Shown here: in pieces, positions 1 through 8,157 of the stretch
Layout of the letters: every line of letters begins with the position of its first letter
Numbering within the stretch: position 1 is the stretch's first letter
NCBI RefSeq assembly: GCF_016862915.1
Contig: NZ_BONW01000013.1
Location: 310,001 to 374,000 of the forward strand
Length of the DNA stretch: 64,000 bases
Direction of reading: 5' to 3'
From: Plantactinospora endophytica
Lineage (GTDB): Bacteria; Actinomycetota; Actinomycetes; Mycobacteriales; Micromonosporaceae
Notes under the pieces: model-generated
Database searches by the model: none
What the model was told of the DNA's origin: nothing
The model's input: the letters and a program-made list of their open reading frames with translations, nothing else
Made by a program: the position numbers and the translations under genes

Positions 1-66
1 GGTCAGGCAGACCTCGTCGGCGCACGCCGGCCGGGGCGCCGGATCGGTCGCGGAATCCCCGGTCAT
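1..66 (-). CDS. HypC-like hydrogenase maturation chaperone, N-terminus only (partial)
   Basis: The minus strand reads ATG at 66 and stays open to the window edge for 22 codons, ending in a Cys-Leu-Thr. Its start codon overlaps the stop of the SIS gene in an ATGA arrangement, so the two are probably co-translated. A Cys-Leu-Thr close to the N-terminus is what I would expect for the actinobacterial HypC/HupF chaperones, whose N-terminal Cys helps deliver the Fe(CN)2CO unit of [NiFe] hydrogenase. As I recall, SIS proteins sit beside hyp genes in some actinobacteria. Only 22 codons are visible, so the family call is an inference; that a gene starts here is much more certain. Confidence 0.45.
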   Translation of the reverse strand, partial: MTGDSATDPAPRPACADEVCLT

Positions 67-662
67 CGCACCGCCTCCCGGGCACTACTGTGCGGCGCCG
101 GCTGGTCCAGGAAGACCTGCACCAGTTCCCAGAGGATGTGGTAGACGGTCACGTGGATCTCCTTGGCGATCCGTGGGTCGTCGGTCCGGGCCGCGAACCA
201 GTGCCGCACGCCGGGCAGCACCGGCTCGGTCGTACCGGTCAGCGCGACGGTCAGCAGTCCGCCGCTCACCGCCTCGGCCAGGCCCCGCCGGACGCTCCGG
301 CAGAGCGGGCTCGGACCGATGCCGACCGCGATGTCGCCCGGGCGCCCCAGCATCCGCAACTGCGCCGCGAACGCCTGGCCGTGGCCGTGGGCCCGGGTCA
401 CGGCGGTCAGCGCGGCGCCGTCGTTGACCAGCGAGATCGCCGGTAACGCCCGGGCACCGACGACGGCCGGATGGACGAACTCGACCGCCAGGTGTGCCGC
501 GTCGGCGGCCCCCGCACCGGTACCGAAGGCCAGTAGTCGGCCGCCGGCCCGGAACCGGGCGGCCATCTCGTGGGCGGCACCGGCGATCAGTGGTGCTTCC
601 TCGGCGACCGCCTCGGCCGGCGGTAGGCGACGGGCGAACGCCAGGTCGGACGGAGCTGTCAC
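63..662 (-). CDS. SIS-domain protein, phosphoheptose isomerase (GmhA) type
   Basis: This 199-residue protein fits the small single-domain SIS family that binds phosphosugars (GmhA-like, sedoheptulose-7-phosphate isomerases and DiaA-type regulators). The glycine-rich sugar-phosphate loop is visible around residues 45-55 (FGTGAGAADAAH), followed by the EFVHP stretch also seen in GmhA relatives. The start is GTG at 662, with a purine-rich AAGGGA about six bases upstream. The stop overlaps the ATG of the next gene, a probable HypC, so the likely context is hydrogenase maturation rather than LPS heptose synthesis, which actinomycetes lack. A substrate cannot be named from sequence. Confidence 0.75.
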   Translation of the reverse strand: MTAPSDLAFARRLPPAEAVAEEAPLIAGAAHEMAARFRAGGRLLAFGTGAGAADAAHLAVEFVHPAVVGARALPAISLVNDGAALTAVTRAHGHGQAFAAQLRMLGRPGDIAVGIGPSPLCRSVRRGLAEAVSGGLLTVALTGTTEPVLPGVRHWFAARTDDPRIAKEIHVTVYHILWELVQVFLDQPAPHSSAREAVR

Positions 663-819
663 GCGATCCCTTCTTCGGCCGAGGACGGCACCGGCCGTCG
701 ACTGTGGCTGCGGTGACGGTCGGCCCGGATGACGGAACGGTACCGCGACTCGAAGAAGTTTGTCCGGTTTTCACCCGGAGTGGAGCGCGCGCGCCCACTG
801 TAGGAGGCGCAACGGCGGC

Positions 820-1710
820 TCACCGCTGCCCGGCGTCCCTGGGCCGCAGCAGCTCGAACACGCTGGAGAAGCTCTCCTCCCCGTGGCCGTCGGCCGACCG
901 TCTGTCGAGCAGGGCCCGCAACGGTTCGTGTACGTCGCCGCCCACCCCGTTGGCCCGGCTGATCCGGACGAGGTTGTCCACCGCGACCCGGTTCAGGTCG
1001 ACCGTGGAAACGCCGCCGTCGTAGGCCCTCGCCCCGGCCTCCCGGGCCAGCTCGGGCAGGAACTGTGCCATTCCGGTCAGCCACCTGGAAGCCAGTGGGG
1101 CGAAGTCCGCCGGAGCGGTACCCAGTGCGTCGAGCAGCGCCGCGGCGTGCAGGAATCCGGTGAGGGCCGCGTACCCGGTGCCCAGCAGGGCGAGGTCGTG
1201 GATCTCCGCCAGACCGGGATCCGCGCCGAAGTAGTGGCTGGACGCCATGACGTCCAGTTCGGCGCGGTAGGTGGTGAAGGCCCGCTCGGAACCGCTGTAG
1301 AGGAAGAATCCTTCCGGGGTGGCGACTGTCTGCGGCAGCGCCATCATCGCGCCGTCGAGATAGTCGGCACCGTGGTCGGTCGCCCAGGAGGCCAGCTCCC
1401 GGGCCTGCTCCGGGGCGCCGTTGGCGAGGTTGACCAGGACCCGGCCGGACAGGGCGGAGGCGGCCGGTCCGAGTACCCGCCGTACGGCGTCGTAGTCGAG
1501 CAGTGGGACCACCACCAGCGGACTGGCCGCGACCGCCTCGGCGGGGGTGGCCGCGTGGACGGCGCCCTGCGCGACGAGGCCGTCCGCCTTTCCCGTGGTG
1601 CGGTTCCACACGGTCGTCGGGTACCCGGCGCGGAGGAACGCGGCGGCGATCGGCGTGCCCATCCGGCCCAACCCGAGGACCGTCACGTTCGGCCTGCCCT
1701 GCTCAGACAT
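820..1710 (-). CDS. NAD(P)-dependent imine reductase-like oxidoreductase (second of a pair)
   Basis: 296 residues, the usual size for the imine reductase/reductive aminase branch of the 6-phosphogluconate dehydrogenase-like superfamily. A Rossmann dinucleotide motif GLGRMG lies at residues 13-18, followed by WNRTTGK, where a small polar set after the second strand suggests NADP(H). The mostly helical C-terminal half would form the domain-swapped dimer known for this family. The ATG at 1710 overlaps the end of the upstream paralogue by 8 bases, so the two are one transcription unit. The substrate is unknown; beta-hydroxyacid dehydrogenase activity is a less likely alternative. Confidence 0.8.
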   Translation of the reverse strand: MSEQGRPNVTVLGLGRMGTPIAAAFLRAGYPTTVWNRTTGKADGLVAQGAVHAATPAEAVAASPLVVVPLLDYDAVRRVLGPAASALSGRVLVNLANGAPEQARELASWATDHGADYLDGAMMALPQTVATPEGFFLYSGSERAFTTYRAELDVMASSHYFGADPGLAEIHDLALLGTGYAALTGFLHAAALLDALGTAPADFAPLASRWLTGMAQFLPELAREAGARAYDGGVSTVDLNRVAVDNLVRISRANGVGGDVHEPLRALLDRRSADGHGEESFSSVFELLRPRDAGQR

Positions 1711-2596
1711 TGCTGGCGCCCTTCCGGATCGTCTCGACCACGCTCGCGATGCCGTCGCCGCCGAACCCCGCGCCCGCCGCCCGGTCGAGCAACGCCTTGA
1801 CCAGCTCCGGCACGTCCGTGCCGACGCCCTGGGCGGCGCTGGTGTCGAGAAGGTGCTGCATCGCCGCCGCGTGCACCCGTACGGTTCCGTCGTCGTCCGG
1901 GTAGCGGCCGTCCTCGATCTGGCGGGCGTGGTCGGCCATCAGCGAGGTGACGAACGGCATGTGGCCGGTCGCCACCGTGGCGAAGGCGGTCGGGTCGACG
2001 CCTTCCGCGCCGACCAGGGCGACGGCGTGGTAGAAGCCCGCCAGGGCACCCCAGGCAAGACCGAACAACGCGGTGTCGTACAGCGCGGCCAGCGCCGGGT
2101 CGGCACCGAGGTGTACGGCGTTGCCCAGGCTCGTCAGCACCGTCCGGTGCTCGGCGAACGCCGCCGGGGAGCCACTGAAGACGAACAGCGCCTCGGGCCG
2201 CCCGACCAGGCGGGTACCGCTCATCGCGGCGCCGTCCAGGTACGCCGCGCCGTACCCGGCCGCCCAGTCGGCCATCCTGCCTGCCTCCTCGGTCGTGCCG
2301 GAGGTCAGGTTGACCAGTACCCGGCCGCGCAGGCTCCCGGCCACCGGATCGAGCAGGCTCCGCACGATCCCGTAGTCCGGTAGGCGGACCACCACCAGGG
2401 TGCTCGCCGCGACCGCGTCGGCCACGGTGGCCGCACCGAGGGCACCCTGCGCGACGAGCGCGTCGGTCTTCTCCGCGCTGCGGTTCCACCCGGTCGTCCG
2501 GTAGCCGGCGGCCAGGAAAGCCTGGGCCAGCCGGGTGCCCATCTGACCCAGCCCGATGACCGACACCGTGCGCGACTGCTTTTTGTTCTCCGACAT
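1703..2596 (-). CDS. NAD(P)-dependent imine reductase-like oxidoreductase (first of a pair)
   Basis: 297 residues with a GLGQMG dinucleotide-binding motif near residue 14 and the same layout as its downstream neighbour: Rossmann domain, long inter-domain helix, helical dimerisation domain. Shared blocks such as WNRS/T, LVAQGA, GRVLVNL and GADYLDG-like segments show that the two genes are paralogues. I chose ATG 2596 because an AGGAG lies eight bases before it; the frame stays open another 21 codons upstream without a better site. The gene diverges from an AfsR-type regulator 148 bp away, which may control it. Family members reduce cyclic imines or perform reductive amination with NADPH. Confidence 0.8.
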   Translation of the reverse strand: MSENKKQSRTVSVIGLGQMGTRLAQAFLAAGYRTTGWNRSAEKTDALVAQGALGAATVADAVAASTLVVVRLPDYGIVRSLLDPVAGSLRGRVLVNLTSGTTEEAGRMADWAAGYGAAYLDGAAMSGTRLVGRPEALFVFSGSPAAFAEHRTVLTSLGNAVHLGADPALAALYDTALFGLAWGALAGFYHAVALVGAEGVDPTAFATVATGHMPFVTSLMADHARQIEDGRYPDDDGTVRVHAAAMQHLLDTSAAQGVGTDVPELVKALLDRAAGAGFGGDGIASVVETIRKGASNV

Positions 2597-2744
2597 CCGA
2601 GCGCTCCTCGTTCCATGTGCGACAGGTGCCCGGGTGGATGACCCGAGCTGCGAGAACACCGTGCCTGCCGCCGCTGTCGGTCGGCTGTCGAGTCGCTGGC
2701 GGAACTCCGGCGGGCTCTGTCGAACGGTGGATTAGCGTGCTGCC

Positions 2745-5700
2745 ATGTACTTCTCCGTGCTGGGCCCGCTCACCGTCTCGACGACGGCGGGGGCGACCGT
2801 CGACATCCCCGAGGCGAAGGTCCGCGCGTTGCTGGCCGACCTGCTCGTGCACGCGGGACGTCCGGTGTCGGTCGACCGGCTGGTGCACGACCTGTGGGGG
2901 GACAGGCTGCCCGGCAACCCGGCCGGTGCCCTACAGACCAAGGTCTCCCGGCTGCGTCGTGCCCTGGCCCAGGCCGAACCCGGCGCGGAGGCGCTGGTGG
3001 TGTCCCGCCCCCCGGGGTACCTGTTGCGGATCGACCCCGGTGCGCTCGACGCGGACAGGTTCGTCGAGCTGACGACCACCGCGTACGCCACCGTGGATCC
3101 TCGCGCCAGAGCGGAGCTGCTGCACGAAGCGCTCGCACTGTGCCGGGGAGATGCCTTCGCCGACCTGGTCGACGCGGAGTTCGTCCGCACGGCCGCCGGG
3201 CGGCTCGCGGAGCAACGGCTGGCCGCGATCGAGGCACTGGCCGAAACCCGACTGGAGCTGGGCGAGCACCACGCGCTGATCGGCGAACTGGGGGAGTTGG
3301 TGGCGCGCCATCCGCTGCGGGAGCGGCTGCGGGCCGTCCAGCTACGTGCCCTGTACCGGGCCGGGCGGCGGGCCGAGGCGTTGGCCGGCTACGCCGAGCT
3401 GCGCAAACACCTGGCCGACGAGCTGGGCGTGGACCCCGGCCCAGAGCTGACCAGTCTCCACCAGGCGATCCTCGAACACGACGCAGCACTGGAGACCTCT
3501 CTTCCGGCCCGGACGAGGGTCAGCGGAGAACCGCCGGCGCCGCCGTCGACCCCGCTCACCGACCTGATCGGCAGGAGTACGGCGGTGACCGCCGTACGCG
3601 AACTGCTCGCCGTCAACCGGCTGGTGACCCTGACCGGCCCTAACGGGGTGGGGAAGACCCGGCTGGCGGAGGAGACGGCAGGACAACTGGTTGACGCCTA
3701 CCCCGACGGCGTCCGGTACGTCAGCCTGGCCGGATCCACCGGAGCGGCCGAGCAGTTGAGTGCCGCCCTGGAAGTCCGGGAGGACGGCGCGGTGACCCTG
3801 GCGGAGGCGCTGCGTACCCGACGACTCCTGCTGCTGCTCGACAACTGCGAGCACGTGGTCGACTCGACGGCCGACATCGTCCACCGGCTGCTGGCCACCG
3901 CTCCCGGCCTGCGGATCCTGGCCACCAGCAGAGAGCCGCTCGGGCTGGCCGGTGAGACGGTGTGGACGGTGCCGCCGCTGACGCAGTCCGACGCCGAGCG
4001 CCTGTTCGCCGAACGTGTCGCGGCGAACGTTCCCGGGTTCGTCGTCGGTGCGGACAACGCGGAGGACGTCGCGACGATCTGTCGCCGCCTCGACCGGCTT
4101 CCCCTCGCGCTGGAGTTGGCCGCCACGCGGGTCCGGGCGCTCGGCGTACCCGAGCTGTCCGCCCGGCTGGACGACCGGTTCCGGCTGCTGGCCAACGGCC
4201 ACCGTGGCGTGCCACCACGCCAGCGGTCCCTGCGCGCGGTCATCGACTGGAGCTGGGACCTGCTCGACGACGGCGAGCGGATGGTTCTGCGGCGCTTGGC
4301 GGTGCACGCCGACGGCTGCACCCTGGATGCCGCCGAGGCGGTGTGTGGCCGTGAACAGGACGCGCTCGCCCCGCTCATCCGACTGGTGGACCATTCCCTC
4401 GTCACCGTCGGCGACGGCCCCCGGTACCGCCTGCCGGAGTCGGTCGCGGCGTACGCGCTCGAACGCCTGGCGGAGGCGGGCGAGTCCGAGATCACGCAAC
4501 TGCGCCACCACGCCTACTACACCGCCCTCGCCGAACGGGCCGACGCCGAGCTGCGCGGCCCCGGCCAGCAGCGTTGGCTGACGCGTCTGGACCAGGAAAC
4601 GGCGAACCTCCGGGTCGCCCTGGACCGTGCCGTGCACCGGCAGAGCCCGGCCGACGCGACACGTCTCGCCCTCGCCCTGGTCTGGTACTGGTTCCTGCGC
4701 GGGCGACTGGGCGAGGCTCGGCGGTCGCTGGCCGAGGTGCTGGCCGTCGCCGCCGACCTTCCGGCGCACCTCCGCGCCCGTGTCGCGCTCTGGCACGCCG
4801 GCTTCACGCTGCTGGCCGGAGCCGACAGCGATGCCGTTCACGGTCCGCCGGGTCCGGTCTCCGACGGAGACACCGCCGACCCGACCGGTCTCGCCCGGGC
4901 CGAGTGGTTCCTCGGCTACGCGCTCTTCACCAGCGGCGGAGACCTCGCCCGCAGCGAGATCCTGGTGGACGGGGCGCTGACGACCTTTCGCACCGTCGGC
5001 GACCGCTGGGGAATCGCCGCGGCGCAGAGCACCCGGGCGAAGCAGGCCCTCATGCGAGGTGACCTCGCCGCGCTACGCAGCAGCGGTGAACACGGCCATT
5101 GCCTGTTCGAGGAGTTGGACGACCGCTGGGGGCGGCTGCACACCAGCTATCCGCTGGCGGCCCTGGCCGAGATCACCGGCGGTTACCAGCGTGCCGTCCA
5201 GATACACCAGGATGGGCTGCGGCTGGCCGAGGAACTGGGACTCTGGACGGAGGCCGCCGACCGACTCACCGGCCTCGGCAGGATCGCGCTGCTGCTCGGC
5301 AACGTCGAGCGAGCCGGAGAACTCCACCGGAGGGCGATGGACCTGGCCGCCGAGCACGGCTACCGGGCGGGCGAGATACACGCCGAGATCGGCCTGGCTC
5401 TCGGCGCCCGGCGGGAGGGCAGGTTCGACGCCGCCGAGGAGCACCTTCTCGCGGTGCTGGACTGGCACCGTACGGTCGAGTTCGGTCCCGGACCCGCGCT
5501 GCTCCTGGCCGAACTCGGCTTCCTCGCAGAGCTTCGGGGCGACGGACACACCGCTCTGGCGCGGCACCGGGAGGGACTGGTCGTCGCCCGGTCCGGCGGC
5601 GACCCCCGGGCCCTCGCGCTCGCCTTCGAGGGCCTGGCCGGCGCGCGATCCCTCGCCGGGCAGCCCGTGGCCGCCGCCCGCCTGCTGGGCGCCGCCGCCC

Positions 5701-5918
5701 GGATCCGCGAATCGACCGGGGCGCCGATGCCGGAGGCCGAGCGCTTCGACGTCGACCGCATCACCGCGAGAACCCTGGCGGCCCTCGGCGAGGCATCCTT
5801 CACCGCAGAGTTCGAGGCGGGCATCGGCGAGGATTCCATCATTGCGGAGTCCGCGGCGGGTATCGGCGAGGATTCCATCGCTGTGGAGTTCGCGGCGGCC
5901 CTCGGCGAGGACTCGTAG
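2745..5918 (+). CDS. AfsR/SARP-type transcriptional regulator with NB-ARC and TPR-like domains
   Basis: A 1057-residue multidomain regulator. Residues 1-90 form an OmpR-like winged-helix domain that would bind DNA direct repeats, and residues 95-245 are a bacterial transcriptional activation domain. A STAND/NB-ARC ATPase follows with Walker A GPNGVGKT near residue 298 and Walker B LLLLDNCEH near 362. The C-terminal half is helical and TPR-like. This is the AfsR architecture, in which ATP binding and phosphorylation modulate activation. The last 45 residues are three and a half copies of a 13-residue acidic repeat, listed separately. It diverges from the imine-reductase pair, the most obvious local targets. 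No strong Shine-Dalgarno precedes the ATG. Confidence 0.88.
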   Translation: MYFSVLGPLTVSTTAGATVDIPEAKVRALLADLLVHAGRPVSVDRLVHDLWGDRLPGNPAGALQTKVSRLRRALAQAEPGAEALVVSRPPGYLLRIDPGALDADRFVELTTTAYATVDPRARAELLHEALALCRGDAFADLVDAEFVRTAAGRLAEQRLAAIEALAETRLELGEHHALIGELGELVARHPLRERLRAVQLRALYRAGRRAEALAGYAELRKHLADELGVDPGPELTSLHQAILEHDAALETSLPARTRVSGEPPAPPSTPLTDLIGRSTAVTAVRELLAVNRLVTLTGPNGVGKTRLAEETAGQLVDAYPDGVRYVSLAGSTGAAEQLSAALEVREDGAVTLAEALRTRRLLLLLDNCEHVVDSTADIVHRLLATAPGLRILATSREPLGLAGETVWTVPPLTQSDAERLFAERVAANVPGFVVGADNAEDVATICRRLDRLPLALELAATRVRALGVPELSARLDDRFRLLANGHRGVPPRQRSLRAVIDWSWDLLDDGERMVLRRLAVHADGCTLDAAEAVCGREQDALAPLIRLVDHSLVTVGDGPRYRLPESVAAYALERLAEAGESEITQLRHHAYYTALAERADAELRGPGQQRWLTRLDQETANLRVALDRAVHRQSPADATRLALALVWYWFLRGRLGEARRSLAEVLAVAADLPAHLRARVALWHAGFTLLAGADSDAVHGPPGPVSDGDTADPTGLARAEWFLGYALFTSGGDLARSEILVDGALTTFRTVGDRWGIAAAQSTRAKQALMRGDLAALRSSGEHGHCLFEELDDRWGRLHTSYPLAALAEITGGYQRAVQIHQDGLRLAEELGLWTEAADRLTGLGRIALLLGNVERAGELHRRAMDLAAEHGYRAGEIHAEIGLALGARREGRFDAAEEHLLAVLDWHRTVEFGPGPALLLAELGFLAELRGDGHTALARHREGLVVARSGGDPRALALAFEGLAGARSLAGQPVAAARLLGAAARIRESTGAPMPEAERFDVDRITARTLAALGEASFTAEFEAGIGEDSIIAESAAGIGEDSIAVEFAAALGEDS
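5781..5915 (+). repeat. 39-bp in-frame tandem repeat at the 3' end of the AfsR-type gene
   Basis: Units start at 5781, 5820, 5859 and, partially, 5898. Each full unit encodes 13 residues of the form (A/G)-(L/I)-G-E-(A/D)-S followed by seven variable residues. The last two full copies are closest to each other, with GGCGAGGATTCCATC shared. Copy number change would lengthen or shorten the protein without breaking its frame. Confidence 0.85.
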
Positions 5919-6097
5919 GCGTTCGTCGGCGGCTCGACGAGCCCGTCGGGTCACCCGACCCGGCCGCCGGCCCGCAGCGATCCGGCCAGCTCGGCGGCGC
6001 GTCGTCAGTGCGTCGTCAGGTCGGGCACCACCACGGTTCACGCAATGTTGATCAACTGGGCGGAGGCTGTCCGGGCGAACCAACCCGTACCACCCTT

Positions 6098-6102
6098 GGG
6101 AG
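6098..6102 (+). promoter_or_regulatory. Ribosome binding site that selects the ATG at 6111
   Basis: GGGAG eight bases before ATG 6111. The frame is open from an earlier ATG at 6045 that has no such site, and the shorter product begins with a standard signal peptide, so 6111 is preferred. Confidence 0.6.
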
Positions 6103-6110
6103 CCCGACAC

Positions 6111-7964
6111 ATGCGTGACAGCGCTCGATTGCTCCGGCCCGGTCCGATGTTCCGGCGTGGCCGATCCGCCCTGGTCGCGGTGGTGGCCGCCGGCCTGCTG
6201 CTGGCCGGTGGCGCGGCCTCGCCGGCCGCTGCGGGCGCGCCGGTCTTCGGCGCGGCCGACGCTCGGCCGGGTACGCCGGTCCCGGTGCAACTGTTGTCCA
6301 TCACGGACCTGCACGGCTACTTCGGCGAATACACCACGACGGTGCCCGGGGCCCGGGCCGGCGAGCCGGCCGCCCAGGTCGGCGGCGGCGCCTACCTGAC
6401 GGCACACCTCAAGCAGCGCCAGGCCGGGCAGCGGAACTCGATCCTCTTCTCCGCCGGGGACGACTTCAGCGGTTGGCCGAACGAGACCGGGTGGTTCTGG
6501 AACGAGCCGACCATCGAGTACCTGAACTCGATCGGGCTCGACTTCTCCACGGTCGGCAACCACGAGATGGACCGGGGCTACGAGTTCCTCCGGCACATGG
6601 ACGACGGCACCTGCCGGTGGCGCCCCGACAACGACGTCTGCTTCACCGACTCCACCGGCCGACGGTTCCACGGCGCGGACTACGACTACTACTCCGGCAG
6701 CCTGGTGGACGACCGCAGCGGCAAGCCGAAGCTGCCGCCGTACCACGTCGAGTACGTCAGCGACGGGCGCGGCGGCCGGCTGCCGGTCGGCTTCGTGCAC
6801 GCCACCACCAAGCTGATGTCCGAGGAGCAGATGTCCTACACCCCGAAGGGGTTCGACTTCCTCGACGAGGCCGACACGGTCAACAGGTACGCGGCGGTGC
6901 TGCGCCGGCAGGGCGTACGGGCCATCGTCGCGGTCGTCCACGAGGGCTTCTCCCAGCAGTCCGGCGCCGGGTACGACGAGTGCGTCAACCCGTTCGGCCC
7001 GATGGTCGACGCCAACGCCCGGATCACCCCGGACGTCGACGCGATCGTCACCGGGCACTGGCACGCACTGGTCAACTGCATGCTCCCCGACCCGGCCGGC
7101 AACCCGCGCCCGGTGGTGGAGGCGGCCAACCACGGCCGGCTGTTCAACGAGATCAACCTTCAGCTCGACCCGCGTACCGGCGAGGTGCTGCGGGACCGGA
7201 CGACCTCGGTCAACCACCCCAACACCCGGGACGTGACCCCGGACCCGGAGACGCTGCGGATCGCCGACTACTGGCGGTCGGAGCTGGCGAAGCGGTCGAA
7301 CCTGCCGGTCGCGCGGGTGACCGCCGACCTGACCCGGGCCCCGGGCGACGGCGCCGAGTCGAGCATGTACAACGTCACCGCCGACGCGTTCCTCTGGGCC
7401 GCGAACTCCGACGGCAGGGCCGACCTGGCGGTCGCGATGCCCGGCATCCTGCGCCGGGACGTCCGGTACGCCGCCGACCCGGCCAACCCGGCCGACGCCC
7501 CGGGCCGGGTGCTCTTCTCCGAACTCGCGCTCGGCACCGTCTACGACAGCGGCATCGGGGTGGGACTGGTCCGGGGCGACGTGACCGGCGCACAGCTCGA
7601 CCAGCTTCTGGAGAGCCAGTGGCAGCAGGCGGCGGACGGCGCGGTGACGTACCGGCAGATGGCGGTGTCGGACAACGTCCGGTACCGCTACGACCTGTCC
7701 AGGCCGGTCGGTGACCGGGTCGACCCCGACAGCGTGCGGATCGGCGGGAAACCGCTGCGGCTCAGCTCGACCTACCGGGTCGCGACCCTGGCGAACAACT
7801 TCTTCGCCAAGAACGCCACACCCGGCTTCACCGCGCTGTTCGAGGCGCGCAAGCAGGACCGCAGCCTGTACAACGGCGGCGACGCCCTCTGGCGCTACCT
7901 GGAGAAGATGTCCCCGGTCCGCCCGCCCGCGCTGGGCCGGGCGACCCCGGCACCGGCCCGCTGA
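6111..7964 (+). CDS. Secreted UshA-like 5'-nucleotidase / metallophosphoesterase
   Basis: 617 residues from ATG 6111. A basic start, a hydrophobic stretch at about residues 20-40 and an ASPAAAG-like site indicate Sec export. The calcineurin-like metal motifs appear in order: SITDLHGYF (about residue 65), SAGDDF (about 119), GNHEMDRG (about 149), VVHEG (about 278) and GHWH (about 315), so the two-metal site looks complete. The C-terminal half matches the 5'-nucleotidase substrate-recognition domain. Such enzymes hydrolyse nucleotides or UDP-sugars outside the cell to recover phosphate and nucleosides. It stands alone, followed by a strong hairpin cluster. I see no cell-wall anchor at the C-terminus. 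Confidence 0.88.
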   Translation: MRDSARLLRPGPMFRRGRSALVAVVAAGLLLAGGAASPAAAGAPVFGAADARPGTPVPVQLLSITDLHGYFGEYTTTVPGARAGEPAAQVGGGAYLTAHLKQRQAGQRNSILFSAGDDFSGWPNETGWFWNEPTIEYLNSIGLDFSTVGNHEMDRGYEFLRHMDDGTCRWRPDNDVCFTDSTGRRFHGADYDYYSGSLVDDRSGKPKLPPYHVEYVSDGRGGRLPVGFVHATTKLMSEEQMSYTPKGFDFLDEADTVNRYAAVLRRQGVRAIVAVVHEGFSQQSGAGYDECVNPFGPMVDANARITPDVDAIVTGHWHALVNCMLPDPAGNPRPVVEAANHGRLFNEINLQLDPRTGEVLRDRTTSVNHPNTRDVTPDPETLRIADYWRSELAKRSNLPVARVTADLTRAPGDGAESSMYNVTADAFLWAANSDGRADLAVAMPGILRRDVRYAADPANPADAPGRVLFSELALGTVYDSGIGVGLVRGDVTGAQLDQLLESQWQQAADGAVTYRQMAVSDNVRYRYDLSRPVGDRVDPDSVRIGGKPLRLSSTYRVATLANNFFAKNATPGFTALFEARKQDRSLYNGGDALWRYLEKMSPVRPPALGRATPAPAR

Positions 7965-7990
7965 GGCCGGTCGGCGACGCCGGACGGGCC

Positions 7991-8021
7991 GGGTGCGGAC
8001 GGCCACACACCGTCCGCACCC
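7991..8021 (+). terminator. Strong hairpin after the nucleotidase gene
   Basis: Perfect 12-bp arms GGGTGCGGACGG and CCGTCCGCACCC around a 7-base loop, 27 bp after the stop codon. There is no T-tract, as is common for actinomycete terminators. Flanking GGGC/GCCC can extend the stem. Confidence 0.7.
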
Positions 8022-8050
8022 AGCCCGGTCCGGCTCCGCCCGGAACGTCA

Positions 8051-8072
8051 GGTCCGCTCGGGGGTACGGACC
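8051..8072. terminator. Short hairpin between convergent genes
   Basis: GGTCCG and CGGACC arms separated by 10 bases, lying between the stronger hairpins at 7991 and 8089. It may simply add to a bidirectional termination zone. Confidence 0.35.
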
Positions 8073-8088
8073 TTCAGCTCGGCTGGAG

Positions 8089-8156
8089 CCGCTTGGTCAG
8101 GGGCGCCCGTACGTGTCACGCCGACGACACGCCGGAGTCGGCCCCCGACCAAGCGG
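8089..8156. terminator. Long nested stem-loop at the 3' end of the lipoprotein gene
   Basis: The 16-base arms CCGCTTGGTCAGGGGC and GCCCCCGACCAAGCGG pair with one mismatch. The loop holds a second inverted repeat, CGTGTC/GACACG (8112-8131). It ends one base before the lipoprotein stop codon and works on either strand, so it probably terminates the lipoprotein transcript. Confidence 0.6.
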
Positions 8157-8157
8157 A

